Source: Telopea speciosissima
Taxonomy: Eukaryota; Streptophyta; Magnoliopsida; Proteales; Proteaceae
Length of the DNA: 64,000 nucleotides
Direction of reading: 5' to 3'
Assembly (NCBI RefSeq): GCF_018873765.1
Contig: NC_057926.1
Span: 48,599,043-48,663,042 of the forward strand
In this document: positions 10,757 to 20,747 of the stretch, piece after piece
How positions within the stretch are numbered: position 1 is the stretch's first letter
Layout of the letters: each line of letters begins with the position of its first letter
Translations under genes and position numbers: made by a program
Notes under the pieces: generated by a model
The model's input: only the letters and a program-made list of their open reading frames with translations
Told to the model about the DNA's origin: nothing
The model's database searches: none

Positions 10757-13676
10757 CTACATCATCTTGTCTTGGTAAGAAATAGAGTGCAAAAACCTAT
10801 CTATGATGTAGCAAAAGGGTGGAAACATTACGTCTACATAGATAAGGATGACTACTGCAATAACAACTATGACAGCTAAAACTCCAAGGGCAAATTCCAC
10901 GACTTTAAATTCGGCATTTGTCACAAGTAAAATAGCTTGTATAAATGCTAAAACTGTATACATCACTGAGAAGAGGACAGAGTTGCCGACAATAAGGTAT
11001 TTGAGCGGCAAGATAAGGTAAAAGTCATTCCAATGAAAGCGAGACAGGTAAGAGGATAAGCAGCCAGTTATGGATACAAGGGAGAAAAGCAATGCGACTG
11101 AAGTATATGCATAAAATGTGGGGAAATAACTTGTCATTCTGGAGAAAATAGGGAGACCAGATTCCTGGTCATAACCACCAGGAACAACAAATGCTGCAGT
11201 GAAGTTAATGGCTGCAATTAAGGTTGAGATGACCATGGCATTCTCTGATAATTCCTGAACCTTATACGAGCAGTTCTCTAACAAGCTCTCGTGGGTGTCC
11301 TTGAATAACTCATCTGCTGTTTTGCCTTTGTAATTTCGAAGATGAAATAGGTGGACTAGGGAAGCATCCTGTACTTGCTACGAAAAAAAATAAGAACAAC
11401 CACTAATCAAGAGCATGTTCAAGTAACCAACCACCAGAACAATATTGAGGACAATTATTCTAAATTATGCAGAAGGGATTCAATCCCTGGACTTGTGTAT
11501 GAGTCCCAATAAGCTATACCAACAAGGCAATAAGCTGGCTTCTTTGAGCAAATATAGTTCAAGGCGAGTATAAATGTATAACCACATAAACTTAAATGCA
11601 TAGGTCAACCTATTACCTTGTCTAATGCCACAGGCTTGGACATGGACTGCATATAATAGATGCAACAGGGCTTATCAGTTTCAATCTCAGCTTGGCCCAA
11701 TCAGTACACTTATGTGCTCTGTTAAGCTTATGCCTGGACTATTGTGATTGTAGGAATAACAAAAAAAAATACCTTGAACCAGAACGTCTCCCGCCACAAC
11801 TTTTGTGCTGTTGAGGCCAAAATCTGCTCTTGAGCATGATCAGCATACTCTGCTGCAAGATGCAAAGCTGTGTTTCCCATCTCGTCAACATCCGCAACCA
11901 TTTTAGTTGTAAGAAAGCCCCTTGATTTCAGAAGCTTTAAAACTCCTACTTGCCGATACTCTGCTGCTAAATGAAATATGTTCTTCCCATTCTTATCGAG
12001 GAACTCAATAGACTCTGGGAATTCCTTGAAAATCACATCTATAACTTCAACAATGCCAGACCTTGCAGCTAACATGAGAGTGTCACTGATTGTATTTCTG
12101 ATAGGTGAAATGTTGGTTTTATCGCACAGACGGCCTGAATTCTGTTCCAAATCTTCAAGTTCTTTTCTTATCAAGAGTTTTGCCAGATCCAGTGCCAATT
12201 TATGCATTCGCTTCACATCATAAATCCCTCTAAGATATGGAAACCCTACAGGAATAACATTTCCAGGTCAAGCTGTACCTATTCAAATTGCTCTCCTATG
12301 TTTTCATTCTATTTTTATTTACCTTTATGTTCCCTCAAAAGAAATACTAAACCTCATTTGATTGGGAAAGTGATACCTACATGCCTATAGAAGGACCATA
12401 TTCAGCAATCATCATGTATACTATACTGATTAGTATTTTATTCATCCCACCACTGGTTATACTATATTTTTCAAATGATAGTTGATTATTGGTCTCTGGC
12501 TATCTGCCATTTGTCACTTTGGGTTAGTGTAGGAAGGATGGAAATTTCAAAATCTTTCTGTCATGCTTCTCAATTCTATTTAGTAATATAGATTCCTTCC
12601 AAATAAAAAGATGGCACACTCACATCTAAATTTATTAACTAATCTTCTGATCATCCCTGCAAGATAATAGATTGTGTGTCACTTCCTCATGAAGAACAAA
12701 TTGAAGAAGCTCTTAAATTTAATTTAAGTAAAACGAAGATAGAAACCTTGTTTTCTGTTTTCCGGCAATGAACTCTGTTCTTTTTTAGTTTCTGGAGGAT
12801 CAGTAGCAGCATTTGAAGTTATACCTGTTTCATATACTAAATCAATCAGCTCTCCCTAATAGCAGGAAGACGGGACACTGGTGATGATCATCCAAGAACC
12901 ACTTACAGAAGTAGATTACTAATGCCAACAGTGCAAGCGGAATGAAGGGGGCCTTGATCATATTATTCTGTGAGTAAAATGTCCCGCTCTTGAACGAAGA
13001 GGGTGATTCGCATAGCAGAAGAAGAGCCATGATGCTCTTTTTGTTACAAACAATGGCAAGATCTGGGTACCAATCTATTATCTTTAAAGCTAGACCTAAT
13101 TCAATTCAATTCATGCAGTATTTGAGACTGTCATCAGCAAGTAATGTAATAAAAATTTTAGAAATAATGTAAGAAGTTGAGACAATGTATACCATAAAAC
13201 TTGCCCATTACAGCGGCATGGAGAACTGTACAGCCATCATTTCTTTTCAACCCAGGGTGATCCTTTGAGATATTTGTTGCTAAGTACTGTAACATCTCTG
13301 TTTGTCCATAAGCCGCTGCCCAGTACAGTGGTGTCTCTCCCATCTTATTGTGTTCGTTGATTAGGCTCTCCTCCTTCTGGACAATTAACTTTGCAATCTC
13401 CAGAGCACCAACCTTTGCTGCTTCATGTAATGCTGTGTTTCCTTTACAATTTTTTGCAGTAAGGCCATGGACTGGTAACTTTAGTAGCTCACTGGCAGCA
13501 CTTGTGTTGTGATTTAGAATGAGAGTATGGAGGACTGTGTCACCACGACCATTGATAGGTGAGTTCGGTCTTTCCATGTAGAATTTCCGGAGAATGTTCA
13601 GCTCCTTTCCATTTTCTGCTGCTCTGTATACATTTCCATACTTAAGATGGCTGACAGCAGAAGTTGATTCAGCCAT
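10757..13676 (-). CDS. Ankyrin-repeat PGG-domain membrane protein, copy B
   Basis: Six exons on the minus strand: 13676-13193, 13095-12907, 12824-12747, 12656-12624, 12245-11773, 11377-10757. Exon lengths (484, 189, 78, 33, 473, 621) equal those of copy C, giving 625 aa. Ankyrin repeats lie in exon 1 (GNTALHEAAKVGALEIAKL, ETPLYWAAAYGQ, CTVLHAAVMG) and exon 5 (LMLAARSGIVEVID, NGKNIFHLAAEYRQ, NTALHLAAEYAD). The PGG motif is at about 485-487, preceded by STLIAAINFTAAFVV and followed by three more membrane helices. Probable role: membrane-bound signalling or defence protein, from family knowledge only. The Met of MAESTSA is taken as start; the frame is open further upstream but that part differs between copies. 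The last intron ends in an acceptor after an A/T-rich tract. Confidence 0.88.
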
Positions 13677-14745
13677 GCTTGAATTTGAAGGCCTACTCTT
13701 AAGCACATACACAATTATTGGGAACTGTAATGAGTTAAAGGTAGAAGATGTGGAAGTTATTGCTATAAGCCACATATAAAGGTGAGTTGAATGAGTGGCT
13801 TCAAGCTTTTAGAAACCCAGAAACTCAGGCTAAGTTTCTTACATGAACAGTTTGGAAAACTCCTGATAGGATCCCATGTGAATGTTTTGATAGGATCATG
13901 TGACCATGACATTGTTTATCTGTGGTTACCACAGTGCAACTTTAATTGAGTTGGCAGAATTTTGAGTTAGTTTTTCAAGTTTAATACTACGGTTTGATTT
14001 CTTTCTCAGTTTTTTTTACTTTGAACCCTTGCTTTTTAAATAACATTAGAAAATCATTGAAGGCTTTTATCTTTTTGTTTGATAAGCAAAGAATATGGTA
14101 GGAGGACTTTCAATGGCTTGCGCAGCAAGATGGCACTTTATTGTAACTTTGCTTAATTCATTTGCACAATCAGAATAAAGCAAAGAGTCCCTTTTGCCTT
14201 ATTAACTATTTTTTCTCCTGGTGTCAAATACCAGCACTACGAGCACATTAATTTGGAAAAAAAATTATGAGACTGCCATGCAATCAAAAGGGTTTTCTCG
14301 TATAAAACTCATTTTTTTTGCCACGTGGGTTAGTTGGGTCATCCCACTATTTGATTTATGAGTTCTCTATTACCAAGTTTGTTGGCCTATCACAGCTTTG
14401 TCCCACCATATACAGGGTTTGCTTTTTTAATGATCTCTATTCTTCAAAAAAGAAGTAGGTTTTACTACAAATATTTTCAAAGCTCTCTTCACATATGATG
14501 GTGATATATTGAACTGAAAATCAACCCATGATGAGATGATGATAATGCGAATTACATATCCACAAAAGTTAGATGAATGCTTCATTGTTCAATGGTGCTG
14601 GTCGGAACAGTTAACTAGGCATTTGATTACCACATTTATGGACACTGACACTAGAACTGTTAAACATTCTTAGACTCTCAGTACTCTATTTCAATGGAAA
14701 GCCCAATGGATCACATAAGCATATAGGAGCTACTGCAATGGATAC
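13677..14745. other. Upstream region of gene B and spacer to relic C
   Basis: 13790-14540 is the shared upstream block, also seen at 8250-9010 and in part at 7100-8000 and 19030-19690. 14540-14745 matches 9000-9240 ahead of relic B. No gene is seen. Confidence 0.45.
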
Positions 14746-14757
14746 ATGATACATTCT

Positions 14758-15300
14758 AACAAGAAGTTGGACACCAATATGAATGTGAAAGCCAAGATTC
14801 AGGAGTGGTTTCAACTTGATAATCAGGATATTGTCTATGCTGAAAAAAGGCTTGAAGATAACAGGAGCTTTGGCAGATTCATCCAAAGTGGTTCCACCCT
14901 TTATGTGGTTCCTTATGTGGAAGATAGAATAGTGCATTTTTCAATATGAAAACTGGAGATGCCATTCGAGTTGATTTGAATGTAAGGTACACAACTGAAA
15001 ATGTCAAGGCCATGATTGAGGATCTCAGTGGGACTGCTGTTATATGCAGGAAGAAAGCTTGAGGATTGCCTAACATTGGCCAATTACAAAATTGAGAACT
15101 CCATGCTTGATATGGTCCTTCTGTTGTAGATATTTGTTAGGACATTATGTGGTAAGAGAATCACCATAGAGGTGATGAGTACTACTGATACTATTGATGA
15201 TGTTAAAGCTAAGATCTGGGACACAGTGGACACCATCAGATCATCAGAAGGTCAATTACAGCGGTAAATAGTTCGATGGACATAGAAACTTAATTGGCTA
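14758..15300 (+). pseudogene. Polyubiquitin-like relic, unit C
   Basis: Same three-repeat structure as relic B, but the first about 30 codons of repeat one are missing. Readable pieces include MNVKAKIQEWFQLDNQDIVY with RLEDNRSFGRF and STLYVV, then TTENVKAMIEDLSG, a frame-shifted GRKLED with LTLANYKIENS, and finally GKRITIEV with DDVKAKIW. Several stops and frame changes make it non-functional as a protein. Confidence 0.72.
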
Positions 15301-16072
15301 CATTATCCAATAGGATTCCACCCTTGAACATGTTCTCAGGTTCAGCAGCTAGTGTTTTCTTACCTCTCTCTGTTTATTACAGTCATAGGTGATTCCAATC
15401 TTAGGTACCCCTGCACAGCCTGTGGTGGTTTTTATTGCTGGAATTTTTGGCTGTGATTGAGTGCAGAACCCTCCATCCTGTGTTCCTGGACATTTAATTT
15501 TTGGAGTTAATTCTAAAATTTTTATACGTTTTACTGAAATCTGTAGCTTCCTGCTGCTAGCATGTTTGGTGAAATTATAAGTTCTAAATGGAATCCAATC
15601 TCAAAGCTAAAGGTGACACCTCATGTGCTAGCACCCTTTATTAAGAGAATCCCAATTAGGTATACTTATCCCATGCTAATAGGACATGATGTACATAACT
15701 GTAATAGGTTGTTTACTCTAAAAGTAGCATAAGCAGATGAATTCTAACCATACACAATTTTATACATTATATTTTGGGCGTCTGATGATGCTCTAATGGC
15801 TTTGCCATTGCAACAAGCGGATGAATTCAACTTTGAACTTTTGCTCTAATGGCTGATATAGAAAGGTGAAGTTTCAGAATTCCTCTTCCATTGTGCTCCC
15901 TAATACTCAGTTACTACATCAACATGTTAGTAATACAAGAAAGAGAACCAGGAACAGTAAAAGAAAAAAGGGAGGGGAGAAGAAGAGGCTGCAAGTAGTA
16001 CAACGCACACTTATACATATATATGTAGACAAATACAACACCAGTTCCATGTGAACACTCAACTAGTAAATC
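15301..16072. other. Spacer between relic C and ankyrin gene C
   Basis: Homologous to the spacers of units A and B, including the GGAGTTAATT and GTGCTAGCA segments. It likely carries the 3' UTR of gene C. Confidence 0.45.
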
Positions 16073-18991
16073 CTACATCATCTTGTCTTGGTAAGAAATA
16101 GAGTACAAAAGCCTATCTATGATGTAGCAAAAGGGTGGAAACATTACATCTACATAGATAAGGATGACTACTGCAATAACAACTATGACAGCTAAAACTC
16201 CAAGCGCAAATTCCATGACTTTAAATTCGGCATTTGTCACAAGTAAAATAGCTTGTATAAATGCTAAAACTGTATAGATCACTGAGAAGAGGACAGAGTT
16301 GCCTACAATAAGGTATTTGAGTGGCAAGATAAGGTAAAAGTCATTCCAATGAAAGCGAGATAGGTAAGAGGATAAGCAGCCAGTTATGGATACAAGGGAG
16401 AAAAACAATGCTACTGAAGCATATACATAAAATGTGGGGAAATAACTTGTCATTCTAGCGTAAATAGGGAGACCAGATTCCTGGTCATAACCACCAGGAA
16501 CAGCAAATGCTGCAGTGAAGTTAATGGCTGCAATTAAGGTTGAGATTAACATGCTATTCTCTGATATTTCCTGAACCTTATACGAGCTGCTCTCTAACAA
16601 GCTCTTGTGGGTGTCCTTGAATAACTCATCTGCTGTTTTGCCTTTGTAATTTCGAAGATGAAATAGGTGGACTAGGGAAGCATCCTGTACTTGCTACAAA
16701 CAAAAATAAGAACGACCACTAATCAAGATCATGGTCAAGAAACCAACCACCAGAACAACATTGAGGACAATTATTCTAAATTATGCAGAAGGGATTCGAT
16801 CCCTAGACTTGTGTATGAGTCTCAATAAGCTATACCAACAAGGCAATAAGCTGGCTTCTTTGAGCAAATATAGTTCAAGGTGATTATAAGTGCATAACCA
16901 CATAAACTTCAATGCATAGTTCAATCTATTAACTTGTCTAATGCCACAGTCTTAGACATGGACTGCATATAATAGATGCAACAGGGCTAATCATTTTCAA
17001 TCTCAGCTTGGCCCAATCAGTACACTTATGCGCTCTGTTAAGCTTATGCCTAGACTCTTGTGGTTGTAGGAATAAAAAAAAAATACCTTGAACCAGAACG
17101 TCTCTCGCCACAACTTTTGTGCTGTTGGGCCCAAAATCTGTTCTTGAACATGATCAGCATACTCTGCTGCAAGATGCAAAGCTGTGTTTCCCATCTTGTC
17201 GACATCCGCAACCATTTTAGTTGTAAGAAAGCCCCTTGTTTTCAAAAGCTTTAAAACTCCTACTTGCCGATACTCTGCTGCTAAATGAAATATGTTCTTC
17301 CCATTCTTATCGAGAAACTCGATAGACTCTGGGAATTCCTTGAAAATCACATCTATAACTTCAACAATGCCAGACCTTGCAGCTAACATGAGAGTGTCAC
17401 TGATTGTATTTCTGATAGGTGAAATGTTGGTTTTATCACACAAACGGCCTGAATTCTGTTCCAAATCTTCAAGTTCTTTTCTTATCAAGAGTTTTGCTAG
17501 ATCCAGTGCCAATTTATGCATTTGCTTCACATCATCAATCCCTCTAAGATATAAAAACCCTACAGGAATAACATTTACAGGTCAACCTGTGCCTATTCAA
17601 ATTTCTCTCCTATGTTTTCATTCTTTTTTATTATTTATCTTTTTATTCCCTCAAAAGTAATACTAAACCTCATTTGATTGGAAAAGTGATTCCTACATGC
17701 CTATAGAAGGACCATATTCAGCAATCATCTTGTTAACTATACTGATTAGTATTTTATTCATCCCACCACTGGTTATACTATATTTTTCAAATGATAGTTG
17801 ATTATTGGTCTCTGGCTCTCTGCCATTTGTCACTTTGGATTAGTGTAGGAAGGAGGGAAATTTCAAAATCTTTCTGGTCATGCTTCTCAATTCTGTTTAG
17901 TAATATAGATTCCTTCCAAATAAAAAGATGACACACTCACATCTAAATTTATTAACTAATCTTCTGATCATCCCTGCAAGATAATAGATTGTGTCACTTC
18001 CTCATGAAGAACAAATTGAAGAAGCTCTTAAATTTAATTTAAGTAAAATGAAGATAGAAACCTTGTTTTCTGTTTTCCAGCAATGAACTCTGTTCTTTTT
18101 CAGTTTCTGGAGGATCAGTAGCAGCATCTGAAGTTATACCTGTTTCATTTACTAAATCAATTAGCTCTCCCTAATAGCAGGAGGACGGGACACTGGTGAT
18201 GATCATCCAAGAACCACTTACAGAAGTAGATTACTAATGCCAACAGTGCAAGCGGAATGAAGGGGGCCTTGATCATATTATTCTGTGAGTAAAATGTCCC
18301 GCTCTTGAACGAAGAGGGTGATTCGCATAGCAGAAGAAGAGCCGTGATGCTCTTTTTGTTACAAACAATGGCAAGATCTGGGTACCAATCTATTATCTTT
18401 AAAGCTAGACCTAATTCAATTCAATTCATGCAGTATTTGAGACTGTCATCAGCAAGTAATGTAATAAAAATTTTAGAAATAATGTATGAAGTAGAGACTA
18501 TATATACCATAAAACTTGCCCATTACAGCAGCATGGAGAACTGTACAGCCGTCATTTCTTTTCAACCCAGGGTGATCCTTGGAGATATTTGTTGCTAAGT
18601 ACTGTAACATCTCTGTTTGTCCATAAGCAGCTGCCCTGTACAGTGGTGTCTCTCCCATCAGATTGCGTTCGTTGATTAGACTCTCCTCCTTCTGGACAAT
18701 TAACTTTGCAATCTCCAGAGCACCAACCTTTGCTGCTTCATGTAATGCTGTGTTTCCTTTACAATTTTTTGCAGTTAAGCCATGGGCTGGTAAATTTAGT
18801 AGCTCACTGGCAGCACTTGTATGGTGATTTAGAATGAGAGTATGGAGGACTGTGTCACCCCTACCATTGATTGGTGATTTCGGTCTTTTCATGTAGAATT
18901 TCCGGAGAATGTTCAGCTCCTTCCCAGTTTCTGCTGCTCTGTATACATCTGCATACGTAAGATGGTTGACAGCAGTAGTTGATTCAGCCAT
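16073..18991 (-). CDS. Ankyrin-repeat PGG-domain membrane protein, copy C
   Basis: Six exons on the minus strand: 18991-18508, 18410-18222, 18139-18062, 17973-17941, 17559-17087, 16693-16073; 625 aa. It is the closest relative of copy B, with identical exon lengths and very similar introns, which points to a recent tandem duplication. Ankyrin repeats are in exons 1 and 5 as in B; the PGG motif sits at about residues 485-487 (FAVPGGYDQESG), with four C-terminal hydrophobic helices. A visible difference from B is Arg for Trp in the third ankyrin repeat (PLYRAAAYGQ), a position that is Trp in A, B and D. The start Met begins MAESTTA. The gene looks intact. It is divergent from gene D, about 1.76 kb apart. 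Confidence 0.88.
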
Positions 18992-20625
18992 GCTTGAATT
19001 TGAAGGCCTACTCTTAAGCACATACACAAGATTGTCTGGAATTGCAATGAGTGAAAGGTAGAAGATGTAGAAGTCATTGCTATAAGCTGCATATTTTAAT
19101 TGAGTTGGAGGAATTTTTAGTTTTTTTTTTATTTTATTTTTTTGTTTTCGCGTTGAAGAGTATAGCTTGATTTCTTCATGAGAAATCTCTTATTTGGGAA
19201 TATTGGCTGAGGGTGTGAGCTGAGCTCCAAATCAAAAAATAAGATTCATATGATGAGACCAAAAAAAAAAAACATTTCTTTGAACCTTTACTTTTTCAAA
19301 AACATTGGAAATCATTGAAGGCTTTTCACTTTTTGGTTGATAAGCAAAGAATATAGTTGGAGGGCTTTCAAGCTTGAGCATCAAGAGGGCACTTTATTGT
19401 ATCATTGCTTAATTAGTTCATTTGCCCAATCAGAATGAAAGGAAGAGTCCCTTTTGCCTTATTACCATGCAATCAAAAGTGTTTTCTCTTATACGATCTG
19501 TTTTTTTTTTTTTGTGTGTTTTGGCATGGTGGATTAAGTTGGTAAATCTGACTATTGGATATATGAGTTCTCCATACCAAGTTTGTTGGCCTATCTCAGT
19601 TATGTCCCACCATATACAGGGTTTGTTTTTTCAATTATCTTGCGGTTCTTTGCCGAATATTTTTTGAACTGAAAATCAATTCATGATGAGATGATGATAA
19701 CGTGAATTCAAGTTTGGACTGTTAAGCATGAGCTCGAGCCCACCTAAAGCCTGTCGATTAATTTCATGGCCTAGGTTGGGCTTTTCAACCCACAGGCTGA
19801 GCTAGGGGTGGGAGGGAGACTAATTACTGATTAAGCAAAAGAGATGGACAAAGCACACAATGAAGACCCATCTTGGCGCTTTAGAACTAATTATTAAAGG
19901 GTAGAGTTCAATTTATTCTTTTTAACTATTGTGTAAGTAATGTATATGCCTCCTTTACTACATTCTTTGCTTGGATTCCTTTGCTTTCCAAGCAAAAGGA
20001 GAAAATTATTTATGATATAATAGAAATTAGGGTTGATGATTTGAAATTATTTGTCTATATTGAATTTTGATTACCATCATATGCCTCTTATCCAACCATG
20101 TTAATTTGGATATGCAAGGTCATAAGTCGTATCTCTGAGATTTCAATAAAAGTAATTTTTGTTTGAAGAACAAGGATACACAGTCGACAAGACAAGCCGA
20201 AAAGCCTCATATATGGGACCCCGTGATGCTTAGATAGGCACCAAATTTAACATGCTTATCTAGACAAGTCCTCATATATCCAACGGTCATACTAATCAAA
20301 TCATTATTCCGCATGACAAAAATGTAGCCCATTTTGCTAATTATTGATTAAGCGAAATAGCTTGATAAAACTAATAATGAAGATCTATCTTGGTGCTTTA
20401 GTAGTACTTTGTTAAAGGGTAAAGCTCAATTTATTCTTTTTAACAAATGTGTATGCAATGTATATCCTTCCTTTACTATGTTCCTTGCTTGGATTTCTTT
20501 TCTTTCCAAGCAAATGGAAAGAATTATTTATAATATAATAAAAAGGTAGCTCATTTGAAGTTATTTTTGGTCATTTGGTAAGGGGGGCTGCCTATGAAAT
20601 GACCTAAACATTCCTGTCTTTACTG
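18992..20625. promoter_or_regulatory. Shared upstream region between divergent genes C and D
   Basis: 19030-19690 is the promoter block of C. 19710-19812 is a GGGCCGGGC-type repeat copy. 19827-20034 and 20339-20550 are two direct copies of an approximately 205-base sequence. The rest is AT-rich and unremarkable. Confidence 0.45.
19827..20550. repeat. Direct repeat pair of about 205 bases upstream of gene D
   Basis: Copies at 19827-20034 and 20339-20550 share, in order, GATTAAGC, AATGAAGA, CAATTTATTCTTTTTAAC, a TTGCTTGGATT segment and a CCAAGCAAA segment before AATTATTTAT. The period is about 512 bases. The copies are diverged. Their function is unknown. Confidence 0.6.
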
Positions 20626-20747
20626 GGTTGGATCCTCCTGCTTCCGCCACGGCTAGAGGAGAGTCAAATACGAAAGATATTCGACTCACCCTTACTTATA
20701 CTATATATAGCAATGACTTTCCCTGCGACCCTTCATCCATTACCAAC
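20626..20747 (+). promoter_or_regulatory. Core promoter of ankyrin gene D over a repeat fragment
   Basis: TATATATA at 20702-20709 lies 39 bases before the chosen ATG. 20628-20667 (GGATCCTCCTGCTTCC, CCACGGCTAGAGGAGAG) is the inverted counterpart of part of the foldback in intron 1 of the same gene. The in-frame extension of the reading frame upstream of the MAEST start is therefore repeat-derived and probably not translated. Confidence 0.45.
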
